DNA from: a virus
Reading direction: 5' to 3' (one strand)
IMG/VR virus record: IMGVR_UViG_3300045741_000032
Location: 1 to 41,543 of that record
DNA: 41,543 bases
The position numbers were made by a program, and so were the translations under genes. Under the pieces are notes generated by a model that had not been told where the DNA came from, did not search any database, and worked only from the letters and a program-made list of their open reading frames with translations. Shown here one piece after another: positions 30,393 to 39,682 of the stretch (position 1 is the stretch's first letter; every line of letters starts with the position of its first letter).

Positions 30393-30859
30393 TAGCTGAA
30401 CTCTTGGATCGCCAGCGTCGATGCCGACGCACAGATGGCGTTAATGGCCCCCGCATAGAACGTATATCGGTCCATCGTCCAAGAACCACCCGCCAACAAA
30501 GCAATACCGCTGTTAGCCACGGCGTCAACGCCTAGACCAAAGAACACCGTCACTGACCCTACGTTGGTGATGACCAGGCTGGTCCGGTTCGCGTTCGCTG
30601 CTACTGCTGTTCCTGATGCGTTGGTGACGCTGTAAGTCGCCGGGTTGTTGGGCGTGATCGTGGGATTTCCGGTAACGACCGAGAGATTCCCACCCGCGTC
30701 GGCTTTGGCAGTGACATATCCCAGACTCGAGGGCTGCCAGAGCATCGGGACAAAGAATGGCTCCGCCGTGGTGCCTTTGGTCTCGTAGTACCCAATGGCG
30801 GCGCCTGTCTTGGGGTTGATCGAGGTAATGGTCAATTGAACCCACCACTCAAGATCCAT
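30392..30859 (-). CDS. Hypothetical virion protein between gp4 and fibres
   Basis: 155 aa. Start at ATG 30859 overlaps the 3' end of the gp4-like gene by 28 bases; a TTG at 30835 is an alternative. The C-terminal half is a beta domain (RTSLVITNVGSVTVFFGLG...GIALLAGGSWTMDRY), a pattern of small virion proteins that contact fibres. Function inferred from neighbours only. Confidence 0.7.
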   Translation of the reverse strand: MDLEWWVQLTITSINPKTGAAIGYYETKGTTAEPFFVPMLWQPSSLGYVTAKADAGGNLSVVTGNPTITPNNPATYSVTNASGTAVAANANRTSLVITNVGSVTVFFGLGVDAVANSGIALLAGGSWTMDRYTFYAGAINAICASASTLAIQEFS

Positions 30860-31824
30860 CCCGCGTCATTGGGTCTTCCGCTCATGATGACGGGATCGAA
30901 CTTCGCCACCTGCTGGGGCTGCATGTTCATCTTCTTGATAATGCCGCGCCACTTCTTTGCCTGGGCTTCAATCATGCTGACCATCAACTGGTTGGCTTTC
31001 CCGAACTCAGGCATCAGAAGCTCTGCAAGCTGCCAGCGCATCCACATGGTGTAGCCCTGTGGCATCTGAATCGTATCCTGGAGCGTGTTGAACCTCTGCA
31101 GAACAGTGTCCGTATACAGGTGAACCTCTCCGCTCGATGGGTTGGGCCAGAACGTCAGGTTTCCGTATAACTCTGAGGGCTGGTAATAGACCGCCCGGGG
31201 CCAGGGTCCGTTGAGGTTCTTTAGCCCGATCAGCTTGTAGTCCTCTACCGAGAGGACTTGCATGGGGTAGTCGATATTCGCTACCCGAGTGAAGCCTGAA
31301 TTGATTCTCAGTGGACGGGCGTAATAGGCGTTGATCGTCGTTGATGCGGTAGTCTGGTACAGGTTGGAGATGTAGGTCCCTTGGGCATTGGTTCCCTGAC
31401 CTCCAGAACCCGTTTCAAACCCAATGATCGTTCCGCCCGTAGATAGGGTTTGTCCTAGCGTGATCGCCCCGCTGGTAAGGCTCGAGACTGTGACAATGTA
31501 GCCGTCCTGGGACCCCGTAAAAATCGCTCCCGTCGTTCCCCCGGGTCCTATGGTGTATTGATAGGTGTTCGGAACAATGGGGAAGACGATTTCCGAGGTG
31601 TAGTGGAGTAGATGCCGCTCGTTGCTCGAGGACTCCATCAGATCGTTGAGCATGTCGAAGCAGTCATTGGCGGTCATGGAATCCGGCTCTTCACCGGACG
31701 CCAAAGCACCAATGGTCCTCAAGGACCGCTTGACGATATCGTAGGGCGTGGTGACCCAGATCCCGATAGCGCCAGGATCGTAGGTGTAGCCCCCTACCCA
31801 GTAACCAGGGACGACATACGGCAC
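30832..31824 (-). CDS. P22 gp4-like head-to-tail adaptor with an inserted beta domain
   Basis: 330 aa. TPYDIVKRSLRTIGALASGEEPDSMTANDCFDMLNDLMESSSNE (residues of about 26-68, in two helices) is characteristic of the gp4 family that forms the ring under the portal. Family-like sequence resumes at about 167 (INAYYARPLRINSGFTRVANIDYP). Between, residues of about 96-160 are a Gly/Thr insert (VTSLTSGAITLGQTLSTGG-like) absent from P22 gp4, which is about half this length. The muramidase activity reported for P22 gp4 cannot be judged here. Confidence 0.85.
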   Translation of the reverse strand: MPYVVPGYWVGGYTYDPGAIGIWVTTPYDIVKRSLRTIGALASGEEPDSMTANDCFDMLNDLMESSSNERHLLHYTSEIVFPIVPNTYQYTIGPGGTTGAIFTGSQDGYIVTVSSLTSGAITLGQTLSTGGTIIGFETGSGGQGTNAQGTYISNLYQTTASTTINAYYARPLRINSGFTRVANIDYPMQVLSVEDYKLIGLKNLNGPWPRAVYYQPSELYGNLTFWPNPSSGEVHLYTDTVLQRFNTLQDTIQMPQGYTMWMRWQLAELLMPEFGKANQLMVSMIEAQAKKWRGIIKKMNMQPQQVAKFDPVIMSGRPNDAGWILSGGFN

Positions 31825-31825
31825 A

Positions 31826-32332
31826 TCAGTTCCCCATCATGATCTGCCAGGACGTGCCGTCACTGACCAGATAGGCCCACTTCCCACCCGTGGCAGCGAG
31901 AATCGCTGTTCCTGCTGAGCCACCAACAAGCGGCACGACATTACTGGTCGCACTCACAACCGTGAAGGCTGCAATGGTGCGAAGGACCAATTCACGGCCC
32001 TTGTTTGCCGAGGCTGTAGGTAGCGTGACCGTACATGTCTGGCTCGCGTTGTTGAAGATCAGCCACGTATCCGTCGCAAGCACGGAATAGGTATTGGCCG
32101 TGATCGCTGCCGCGATGCCTCGATCAACATAGGTGAAAGCAGCGATGCTCGGCGTGGTCTGGCCGATAGCCGTGCCATCAATGGTGCCGCCAGTCGTCGC
32201 GGTAGTGCCGTTCAGGACGAGCGGGACATTGTTTGGCCCGTAGGCTTGTAGCAGATTACCGCTGTTATCGAACGACCCTAGAACGGGCTGAAGGTTCGTT
32301 GCGGTCTGGATATTGGGGCCTGGGTTGGACAT
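31826..32332 (-). CDS. Small beta-rich virion protein
   Basis: 168 aa. The C-terminal part (LATDTWLIFNNASQTCTVTLPTASANKGRELVLR...WAYLVSDGTSWQIM) matches the general pattern of short fibre or decoration domains that end tail proteins. AGGAAAGCC precedes the ATG; TGATG junction with the next gene. Exact role unknown. Confidence 0.72.
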   Translation of the reverse strand: MSNPGPNIQTATNLQPVLGSFDNSGNLLQAYGPNNVPLVLNGTTATTGGTIDGTAIGQTTPSIAAFTYVDRGIAAAITANTYSVLATDTWLIFNNASQTCTVTLPTASANKGRELVLRTIAAFTVVSATSNVVPLVGGSAGTAILAATGGKWAYLVSDGTSWQIMMGN

Positions 32333-32353
32333 TGGCTTTCCTAAGCCCCAGGC

Positions 32354-32716
32354 TTACAAGACAGCGAGAGGCGTGAAGTAAATGATGGACGGGCCAGCCG
32401 CCGATGCGATAGCAGAGATGCAGAAACCGTTGGCAGGAACCGCAACGACTCTGGGTTGCGTCATGTTCGCTGGGAGCATGAAACTGTTGGGAACCGTAGG
32501 CGTTCCGCCGACAGGGAACACCAGCGTGGGCGTGGCAGCCGTGGAGGCCCACGGCGCCAGCACCACACAGACCTGAGTAGACCCCGAGTTGTAGAACTCC
32601 GCAAACTGCGCGTTGTCGCCTTGCACTGGAGCCACAGCAATGGCCGTGGCCTGGGTATTGGCCACTGACAGCGCATAGGTGGGGCCTACGGGCTTGACCG
32701 CGAAGGTCTGGCTCAT
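32354..32716 (-). CDS. Small virion protein (decoration-like)
   Basis: 120 aa, ATGA-coupled. Ala/Val/Pro-rich beta protein (SQTFAVKPVGPTYALSVANTQATAIAV). One of four small beta proteins between coat and gp4, a region where other phages encode head-decoration and stabilisation proteins. No family recognised. Confidence 0.7.
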   Translation of the reverse strand: MSQTFAVKPVGPTYALSVANTQATAIAVAPVQGDNAQFAEFYNSGSTQVCVVLAPWASTAATPTLVFPVGGTPTVPNSFMLPANMTQPRVVAVPANGFCISAIASAAGPSIIYFTPLAVL

Positions 32717-33135
32717 GCCGGCTCTAGCGTGATCTGCACCAGCCCCACGGCGTTGGTCTGCGTCCCGGTAAAGAGCAGTCCGATACCATCCCCAGGCGCC
32801 AGCGTGAGGGCGCTTTGGGTCGTGGTCAGGGTGATGATCTGGTTCGTGTCCACCGCGACCGTGCCGCTGGTCAGGTCAAATGCCCCGCCAGCCAGCGAGT
32901 CAGCCGCATGGAGCAGCGTGCCAGAGCCTACAGCGGTGCCCGAAGGCACCTTGTAGAAACTGATCCGACACGCTCCGGCAGAGACTACGCGGATACGGCC
33001 TCGGATATCGACCACTTGCATCGGGAACGTCGCAATGAACACGGTCTGCGTGACCGTGGTCGCCACATAGGGTACGGAAACAACCTCTCCGACCCAAGTG
33101 GCGTTGGTAGCCCCTAGGATTCTTCCGGTGCCCAT
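32713..33135 (-). CDS. Small virion protein (decoration-like)
   Basis: 140 aa, preceded by AAGGAGCC. Beta-rich (VDIRGRIRVVSAGACRISFYKVPSG; LAPGDGIGLLFTGTQTNAVGLVQITLEP). It resembles in composition the neighbouring 141-aa protein. Likely a capsid-surface protein; unproved. Confidence 0.7.
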   Translation of the reverse strand: MGTGRILGATNATWVGEVVSVPYVATTVTQTVFIATFPMQVVDIRGRIRVVSAGACRISFYKVPSGTAVGSGTLLHAADSLAGGAFDLTSGTVAVDTNQIITLTTTQSALTLAPGDGIGLLFTGTQTNAVGLVQITLEPA

Positions 33136-33144
33136 AGTGGCTCC

Positions 33145-33570
33145 TTAGCTCAGGTCGTAACCGTAGAGGTACACGTCCACCAAACCACCCGCGACAGCGG
33201 TATCGACGTTCACATACAGAGTGCCAACGTTGCTGATCGCCGTTGCCGCGTTGGTGGCTGCGGTGATCTTGACGTAAGCCGCCGTGCTTTGCGAGGTCAT
33301 CGCTGCGGTGGTCAGGACCGTCGTCCCCGTTTTGCTGGGCCCGGTGTAGATGCCCCGCGTCGCCGTGGAGATGTCCACCACCGTGCCCGAGCTGTTCGCG
33401 GTCACGATATTGGCTGGACACATCAGCCCGGTCCCCGTCAGCATGTTCATCGGGGTATCACCGATCACGCCGACGTTCACTGCCTTGGCATAGGCGAGGA
33501 GCCTATACGCGTTCTGCGGGGCAATGACGTAGTTGGGGGTAACGGTAGAAGCTGCGCCTGGATTTGCCAT
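33145..33570 (-). CDS. Small protein next to coat, decoration candidate
   Basis: 141 aa with AAGGAGGCATC before its ATG, a strong site implying high expression. Ala/Thr/Val-rich beta composition (VNVGVIGDTPMNMLTG; LYVNVDTAVAGGLVDVYLYGYDL). Immediately after the coat gene, as decoration proteins often are. Not recognised at family level. Confidence 0.72.
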   Translation of the reverse strand: MANPGAASTVTPNYVIAPQNAYRLLAYAKAVNVGVIGDTPMNMLTGTGLMCPANIVTANSSGTVVDISTATRGIYTGPSKTGTTVLTTAAMTSQSTAAYVKITAATNAATAISNVGTLYVNVDTAVAGGLVDVYLYGYDLS

Positions 33571-33579
33571 GATGCCTCC

Positions 33580-34848
33580 TTAAGCAGCGACGCGGCAGGC
33601 CAGCTCGGGATAGAGCGGGGCCCAGCCATACAGCACATCGAGACGGGTCGGGATGCTGTCGTTGTTGATGGTGTACTGTCGGACCACCCGGATGCTGAGT
33701 CCGACCTCCTTATCCGAGGCTCGCCCGGCGAAATGGACGCCCTCTGGGAGCTCCAGATCGGCCATCGCCACCGTGAAGGCGTTGCGGTGCATCAGGATGT
33801 TCTGCGGAGAGACCACCGCCGTCGCCGTGGTCGCAGCCACCGAGAAGGGGGTGACCACCGCCGAAGCGTTGGTAGAACCCACTGACACGTTCTGGAACTG
33901 ACCGCCCTTGATGACCGCCGGAGAGCAGATCACCGAGTACGTACCGCCGTTCGCGCCCGTCACAGCTTGGGTGACCACGAAGTTACGGAGGCGGTTCGAT
34001 CCATACGCCTGGCGGTTCTGCGGGTTGACCGCATACACACCTGCGATGGTGAACGTGTCACCGACACCCCAGTTGATGGTCTGGGTCGGATCCTTGAACG
34101 TCAGGGTCGAGGTGCTCGCCCAGCCGGTGTTGATACCGAATGCCGCTGCCGTGGTGTCGATGGTGATCGTGCCGACCGTCGTGGCCCAGGAGGTGAACGT
34201 GTGAGAAACCACGTTCTGGTCCATGCGCCAGTTCATGCCACCGGAGTCCCGACCCATCAGGCCTTTGCGGTATTGCTCGCTGATCGCCCCATCCGGGACA
34301 AACAGACCCTTCAAGCTGTCCACGATGGTCGCGGAGGTGAACGGCTCCACGACGACCGCGCGCCGGCCATCCCGTGGGGCCCCTTCTGCATCCAGATAAG
34401 CACCAGCGGTCAGGTAGGTGATTAGACCCGTGGGAGGCGTCCCCGCAACACCGACGATGTTCGCCGTATTGTTCTTCGCCATCACCAGGCCGTCGCGGTC
34501 CACCCGGTTCGCAATCGCTGCGATGGCAGGCTTCAGCACTCGGTCGCTGAACATATCCAGCGAAAGGGCCAGGTCCTGCGTGGTGAACTGGGTATCGACG
34601 TGGAACTGGGTCGTGAGCGTGACGGGGACCGAACTCTCGTAAAAGTCCTCGACGTTCAGCGCCGGACCCGAGGTCCCGACGAAACGGCCAGGGCGGCGGA
34701 CGTTGACCGTGTTACCGATCTTCGCACCGACCACTGCGAACTGGTCGTCATATTCACGATCGACCTCGCGCGTGAACGTGAGTTCGTTTTCCAAGACCAT
34801 CAACGCTTCGTTGGTGATCTTGCTGATAGTCAGAAGCGTGTTAGACAC
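33580..34848 (-). CDS. Major coat protein, P22 gp5-like
   Basis: 422 aa from GTG 34848, preceded by AAAGGAG; upstream in-frame starts lack a site. The N-terminus (SNTLLTISKITNEALMVLENELTFTREVDREYDDQF) and NTVNVRRPGRFVGTSG match the HK97-fold coat family of P22 and its relatives. The length is close to P22 coat (430 aa). Forms the icosahedral shell on the scaffold. Confidence 0.9.
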   Translation of the reverse strand: MSNTLLTISKITNEALMVLENELTFTREVDREYDDQFAVVGAKIGNTVNVRRPGRFVGTSGPALNVEDFYESSVPVTLTTQFHVDTQFTTQDLALSLDMFSDRVLKPAIAAIANRVDRDGLVMAKNNTANIVGVAGTPPTGLITYLTAGAYLDAEGAPRDGRRAVVVEPFTSATIVDSLKGLFVPDGAISEQYRKGLMGRDSGGMNWRMDQNVVSHTFTSWATTVGTITIDTTAAAFGINTGWASTSTLTFKDPTQTINWGVGDTFTIAGVYAVNPQNRQAYGSNRLRNFVVTQAVTGANGGTYSVICSPAVIKGGQFQNVSVGSTNASAVVTPFSVAATTATAVVSPQNILMHRNAFTVAMADLELPEGVHFAGRASDKEVGLSIRVVRQYTINNDSIPTRLDVLYGWAPLYPELACRVAA

Positions 34849-34981
34849 GGCCTCTCCTTTCGTTAGAAACAATTCGGCTTGCGCCGTCCTGCCTCGCTAA
34901 CGCGGAGGTTTTGCGGTGTCCCGAGATGACGCTTCGGTGGGCGAATGAGCCATTAACCCGGCTCAGGGTTGATATTACACC
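34849..34981 (-). promoter_or_regulatory. Spacer before the coat gene with a hairpin
   Basis: This 133-base gap is the longest inside the virion module. It holds a perfect 6-bp hairpin, TGAGCC (34946-34951) with GGCTCA (34960-34965), and the coat ribosome site AAAGGAG. There is no U-run, so no terminator. The hairpin could protect a processed coat mRNA from decay or adjust the scaffold-to-coat ratio; a coat promoter is possible (TGTAATAT just after the scaffold stop) but lacks a good -35. Confidence 0.4.
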
Positions 34982-35902
34982 CTATCTGCCGAGTTTTCCA
35001 GCTTTTCTTAGTGCTTTCCAGTCTGCATAACTACCCGTGAACTCACCCGAGGCGTCGAGTTTGTCGTCCGCAGCCACCGATGAGGCCCGAATAGGCGTGA
35101 TCGGCTCTGGAGGGCGAGTTCTAGGCTTTTCAGCCTTGGTTTCTGGCTTGGTTTCAGCCTTCGGCTCTGTCTTTTCCAGTTTCGCCTCGAGCCTGCCAAG
35201 GTATTTCAGAGCCCGCTGGGGGCTCATCTCGTTCAATTCTGCCACCTCGTCCCGATGGGAGGCTAGGTGATACAGAATCCGTGCGCTCTGATCGCTATCG
35301 AGGATAGTGTCGCGGATCAGGTCATTCACGGACAGGTCCGAAGCACTACTCAGCACGTCGTGATAGTCCGGGATCTCATCGGAAATAGCCTTCACACGCT
35401 CGGCATGGGCGCGTATGGTCTCTTTGAGAGCCCGTTCCCGGTCATTCTTGGCCTGTTCCCTCTTTTCGGTGGTGATGGTCTCACGGGCTTTCCACTCGGC
35501 CAGGTCTTCCCAATACTTCTGGTTGTCGGTGTAGTCCGCAGGGTTGGGTTTAGGGCCGATTTCAGGGTCGATCTTCTGAGGTTTCCCCTTTTCCTCGTAT
35601 TCCTTGATCTTGGCCTCGAGTTCACGGGCTTTAGCTTCTGCGGCTTGTCGGGCTTCCTCGGCTTGCCGTTTCTCAGCACCTAGTTTCTTGAAGCGATCAT
35701 TGATATCCGGTCGCTTGGGCTTCTTTTCTTCTTCTTCCTCGACCAGTTCCGCTTGAACAGGCTCTTTTGCGTCCTCGGGCGGTTCTTCCTTGGGCTCCGG
35801 CTTGGGGTCAGGCGTGACCAATCCTAGCCGCTTGGCCATGAACTCGGCCCGGTTTTCCCCGGTGACGACGTTAGATGCGACTCGTTCTGCGGTCTCGCTC
35901 AT
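34982..35902 (-). CDS. Scaffolding protein
   Basis: 306 aa, very charged. Residues of about 30-70 are Glu/Lys/Pro-rich, 70-130 and 150-190 are helical coiled coils (EKRQAEEARQAAEAKARELEAKI), and the C-terminus is basic, with a helix (YADWKALRKAGKLGR) like the coat-binding end of P22 gp8. Its place between portal and coat is the P22 order. It should guide coat assembly and leave before DNA packaging. Confidence 0.85.
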   Translation of the reverse strand: MSETAERVASNVVTGENRAEFMAKRLGLVTPDPKPEPKEEPPEDAKEPVQAELVEEEEEKKPKRPDINDRFKKLGAEKRQAEEARQAAEAKARELEAKIKEYEEKGKPQKIDPEIGPKPNPADYTDNQKYWEDLAEWKARETITTEKREQAKNDRERALKETIRAHAERVKAISDEIPDYHDVLSSASDLSVNDLIRDTILDSDQSARILYHLASHRDEVAELNEMSPQRALKYLGRLEAKLEKTEPKAETKPETKAEKPRTRPPEPITPIRASSVAADDKLDASGEFTGSYADWKALRKAGKLGR

Positions 35903-38049
35903 ATGGCTCTCTCGGTGGTTTCTTCGCTGGCCTGGTCGGCGTTTTCAGCATCAATCTTCGCTAGGGCTAGTGCAAAGGCGCCCTTGATCTGCTCGATCAG
36001 GATCGCGTTGCGGTTCTTCATGCCCTGCACTTCCTTGTCGGTCTGGGTCTTGAGCACCGTGTCATGCGCCGTGGTGTGAGTCTTCAGCTCGGCATCACGT
36101 AGCTCGGTCTCGGCCCGGCGCTCCACATCGTGAGCGCGGACAGTAACGTCCATCAACTTGCGCTTGGTCTCTCCCTCTTGTCTCAATTGCTCCACGTCCT
36201 GACGGCTCTTGATGAGCATTCCAGCCTGCTGTAGCTGCTGCTGTAGTTGCTGGATTTGCCCAGCTTGGGCCTTGAGTTTCATCTGAATCTCAGGAGGAAT
36301 CTCGGCGGCGTCCATGTCTATCTGGGCCAGCGGGTTAGCTGCTGCGAGTCTGTCCGCGATCACATCCGCACCCGGGAAGTCCATGTTGCGGAACACCAAG
36401 TCCCCCGCGACTTTCATCAGCTCCTCGTTCTTGCCCAAGAGCGGGAGCATCGCAGTCACGGCTTCTTGCCGTTTGGTGGAGTAACCCGGACCTGTATCCA
36501 TGACCACGGCATATTCGCCTACGGTCACGTCGTTGATGACTTCTTCGATAGGTCCCGGCGTATTTTGACCTGGGGAGGGGTTCTGTTGGTTAATCGCCAG
36601 AACCTTGGCTGAACCGTCGTCACCCAGTATGCGAACAATACGTCCTGGCTCATTGTAGTAATGCGGGATAAGATCTAGAAGGACCCGTCCCACTTGCGCC
36701 ATCGACCTGGTGAGATTGTCGTAGTAGTTGAAGGTAGAGTTATTGGATTGCTGCCGCTCGGCGTTGAGCGCCTTACCGCTTTGATTACCTCCGATCCTAA
36801 CTGCTGGATCAACAATTCCAAGGACGGCGGATAGGTCTTCGCCGATGGTTTGCGCAGCGACCATGACCCCAGACGGCGGTGGTTCAGGTTGCAACCTCTG
36901 AGGAGGCGTCGGTACAGGCTGTCCATCGCTGTCAGTCTGCTTGTAGCGGAGATACGGGAACGCCGAGATGTTTGCATTGGCCCATTCCTTTTCGTGTCCT
37001 TCATCTTGACCCTCGGCCATCACCCATTTGGCCTTGGGCGCCAGGGCGACGGATTCGGTCATCGCGGTACGCCAGAAGTTGTACATTCGGGCCGGGTCGC
37101 GGGCGTTTCTGACCAGCCCCGATCTGTGTCTCTTGCCGTCCACGAAGATGGTCTTACCGTAGACCGGGATGATGGGCAGATACTTCCCGGGCAGGATCTT
37201 GTGCTCGAGGATCTCCAGCGCAGTAAGTTTCCACCAGTGCAGCTCTTTCTGCATCGAGGTGCGCTTACCAACAACCACTAGCCCGGGCGGGATGGTTTCA
37301 CCTTCGTAGGCAGTCGTCCCGTCCGACAACTGGAGCAGGGTCCGCTTCTTCCGCTCTATCCGGTAATACTCCGCGATCCTGATCTCTTCCTTGTTCAGCC
37401 ACGTCCTGTAGGAGTCGCCGGTCCCGTGCTGGTTGAAGTTTGCCCCCGTGTCCGCTCCTGGGTACATTCTCTTGAATGCGTGCTTGCTCATCATGTCCGT
37501 GATGAGGCACTCCTCGGCGTCGCTTCCGTCCGGCCATTGGCTGTTCGGGTCCAGATACACCGAAAACGGATTCTCGATAGGGCATAGGTACAGGTCCTGC
37601 TCGAAGCTGTCATCCCGGCAATAGTCCGCCAAGACTCTGATATAGCCCTCGCCACACGTCGCTGCTAGGCCGAATGCCGTGTCATAGGCCAGATCACCGC
37701 CGCCCCGGTTGTTCTCGATGTGGCGGATCAAGCCTTGGATGACGTCCGCGACCTTCTTGGTCGTCCCCGCCCCGACAGGATCGACCTTGATGCGGGGTCT
37801 TTGTTGTCTCTGCTCGTTCTCGACGCTGGTGATGTAGGCGTCGGTCTTGTTGATCGTGAGACAAGGACGCTGCTCCAGTTTGCGGCTATTCTGGACCTCG
37901 GCGGGCCATTGTTGTCCGTTCCTGAAGCGAATGTCTTCCAATGCTTCACGACGGTTATCGCTGCTGGCTTCTTCGCACAGACGCAGAAACTGCACCGCGC
38001 GGTCGATGACCCCTCGGCCTTCAGTGACCAATTCTTCTAGGACATCCAT
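35899..38049 (-). CDS. Portal protein, P22-like
   Basis: 716 aa. FRNGQQWP...RPCLTINKTDAYITSVENEQRQQRPRIKV (about 43-85) is the family opening. Downstream, LVVVGKRTSMQKELHWWKLT and NVAL/PKAKWVMAEGQ-like segments follow the P22_portal pattern. The C-terminal 130 residues are Gln-rich and coiled coil (QIQQLQQQLQQAG), the barrel region. Forms the dodecameric packaging ring. Overlaps TerL by 13 bases and couples to the scaffold by ATGA. Confidence 0.9.
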   Translation of the reverse strand: MDVLEELVTEGRGVIDRAVQFLRLCEEASSDNRREALEDIRFRNGQQWPAEVQNSRKLEQRPCLTINKTDAYITSVENEQRQQRPRIKVDPVGAGTTKKVADVIQGLIRHIENNRGGGDLAYDTAFGLAATCGEGYIRVLADYCRDDSFEQDLYLCPIENPFSVYLDPNSQWPDGSDAEECLITDMMSKHAFKRMYPGADTGANFNQHGTGDSYRTWLNKEEIRIAEYYRIERKKRTLLQLSDGTTAYEGETIPPGLVVVGKRTSMQKELHWWKLTALEILEHKILPGKYLPIIPVYGKTIFVDGKRHRSGLVRNARDPARMYNFWRTAMTESVALAPKAKWVMAEGQDEGHEKEWANANISAFPYLRYKQTDSDGQPVPTPPQRLQPEPPPSGVMVAAQTIGEDLSAVLGIVDPAVRIGGNQSGKALNAERQQSNNSTFNYYDNLTRSMAQVGRVLLDLIPHYYNEPGRIVRILGDDGSAKVLAINQQNPSPGQNTPGPIEEVINDVTVGEYAVVMDTGPGYSTKRQEAVTAMLPLLGKNEELMKVAGDLVFRNMDFPGADVIADRLAAANPLAQIDMDAAEIPPEIQMKLKAQAGQIQQLQQQLQQAGMLIKSRQDVEQLRQEGETKRKLMDVTVRAHDVERRAETELRDAELKTHTTAHDTVLKTQTDKEVQGMKNRNAILIEQIKGAFALALAKIDAENADQASEETTERAI

Positions 38050-39377
38050 GCTGCGGCGCTCGCCAGCCTCTCAATAGGTTGGGGCTTGGTCTGTTTTCTC
38101 GGGTTGACCATGCCGGGGAACAATTCGGTTAACCCCCAGATGAGCGCATCGGCTCGGTTAGGGCTTCCATGCCCGGTATAGCCTAGCGTGCTGAACCCGG
38201 CCAGTTCATCTTCAAGCTCGCGGAAGTAGCCTACGTGCCTGATCTTGCCCTGCTCGTATAAGGACGAGAATGGCTCGGCCCTCACGACTTTCCCTCGGGA
38301 CGCTGTAACTGCCTTGAACGGAGTCCTTTGCCGGGCTGCCTGGATGACCGTCTGGACCATCGCTCCGCCGAAGTTGGTTTCAGCCACGATAACATCTGCT
38401 CGGTGTCGGTCAAACGCGGTGGTGGCGATATTGCCCCAGGTGTTGGGACCTGCTTTGACGGTGCAGTCCTCGAGGACGTAGCAGTTGCCGTCTGTGCCAA
38501 GTCCGACGACCAGGATGCCAATTGCGTCATTGTCCACGTTATCGGTGTCACCGGACCCGCTAGGATCGACGGCCACCACGATGCGCTGCCATTCGGGTAG
38601 ATCACCGTCCAAGTGCCTCCAGCGTTCGATGTGCTCCTCGGGGAATAGAGCGTTCGGGGTTGCGTCTGCGAACTCACCACGCAGGAACCGCTTCTGAAGC
38701 CTGGCTGACAAGCCCTTCAGGGTCTGGTCGATGTAGTCCGCCGGCAGGTTGTCCAGATTATCCGTGGGGTTCATCTGCATGGCCTTGTAGCGACCATTAG
38801 CAGGCAAGGGCAGGTTCGTCTCTGGGTCTACGCCCTGGATGAAAAGCCTGTACGTCCAATGGGCTTTACTGGGTGGGTTGCAGTCGTAGTACATCTTCCG
38901 GGCCAGCTGCTTGGGTTCCCTATCCTCGATCTGGGTCTGCGCCACCTGAGCTAGGCGGGTCACCACCAGCCCCACGCTCGGCCAAGGGATCTGAGAGCAT
39001 TCGTTCAAGAAGATCGTGGCGAATTCCAGGCCGAGGATCTTCTCCGTGCGCTCTTTGTCGTCTAATCCACCAAGCCAGATTTCCGATCCATTCTCTAGGC
39101 GGAAGTACCCAGGTCGCTCCTGCCACCTGGTCTCGATCTGGGGATAGCACAGTCTCAGCACCTTGGGCATGGTGTCCAGCGCCACGGACTGGACGACCGC
39201 GTTGTATCGAAACCGCAGGATGGCGTGTCTTGACCCCGGGGCCTTGATCGCTCTGGCCAAGATGGCCCGGCATAGCAGGAAGGTTTTCCCGGATCTGCTC
39301 CCGCCAAAGAGCATGATGTTCTCGGCCTGACTGCCAAGCAGGCGTTGTGCTTCTTCCTGCTTGGCGGTGAACTTCAC
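38037..39377 (-). CDS. terL: Terminase large subunit
   Basis: 446 aa from GTG 39377 (GTGA overlap with TerS). Walker A GGSRSGKT at 25-32, Walker B TIFLNE at 121-126, and coupling motif in YYDCNPP at about 163-169. The C-terminal RNase-H-fold nuclease begins with VAVDPSGSGD (268-277), with later acids in VDNDAIGI and DVIVAETNFGG. Both the ATPase motor and the headful nuclease appear intact. Confidence 0.95.
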   Translation of the reverse strand: MKFTAKQEEAQRLLGSQAENIMLFGGSRSGKTFLLCRAILARAIKAPGSRHAILRFRYNAVVQSVALDTMPKVLRLCYPQIETRWQERPGYFRLENGSEIWLGGLDDKERTEKILGLEFATIFLNECSQIPWPSVGLVVTRLAQVAQTQIEDREPKQLARKMYYDCNPPSKAHWTYRLFIQGVDPETNLPLPANGRYKAMQMNPTDNLDNLPADYIDQTLKGLSARLQKRFLRGEFADATPNALFPEEHIERWRHLDGDLPEWQRIVVAVDPSGSGDTDNVDNDAIGILVVGLGTDGNCYVLEDCTVKAGPNTWGNIATTAFDRHRADVIVAETNFGGAMVQTVIQAARQRTPFKAVTASRGKVVRAEPFSSLYEQGKIRHVGYFRELEDELAGFSTLGYTGHGSPNRADALIWGLTELFPGMVNPRKQTKPQPIERLASAAAWMS

Positions 39378-39682
39378 AGGTCCTCGTCGCTCGGTGTCAT
39401 GCCCACGACCTTAAAGGCTTTGCCATCGGCATTTGCCAGCTCGGTGCGGGCCAGCTTTGGGATGTGATATTCAACGACGTCCATGAAGCAGCGCCAAGCC
39501 ACTACGGGGCCGTGCTTCTCGTCCTGCGCGATCTCTTGGAGCCAGCCCTCCAACCTATGGGCGTTGCCATCCACCAGCTTGGCAATGGCCTCACGGGCCA
39601 GCGTAGTGGTCTTGTTGGGCACACCTGCTGGGCGACCCTTGCCTCTGTTACCCGCAGACTTGCCTAAATTGTGCTCGCTCAC
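39374..39682 (-). CDS. Terminase small subunit (putative)
   Basis: 102 aa from GTG 39682. A basic, Gly-rich N-terminus (SAGNRGKGRPAGVPNKTTTLAREAIAKL) resembles the DNA-binding end of small-subunit-like proteins found before terL, followed by helices. Assignment relies mostly on position directly upstream of TerL. Its start overlaps the stop of a 7-codon minigene. Confidence 0.7.
   Translation of the reverse strand: MSEHNLGKSAGNRGKGRPAGVPNKTTTLAREAIAKLVDGNAHRLEGWLQEIAQDEKHGPVVAWRCFMDVVEYHIPKLARTELANADGKAFKVVGMTPSDEDL

Noticed and set aside
32333-32353. Small hairpin (AAGCC/GGCTT) between two virion genes as a terminator
   Set aside because: The stem is only 5 bp and no U-run follows; downstream genes of the same operon need read-through.
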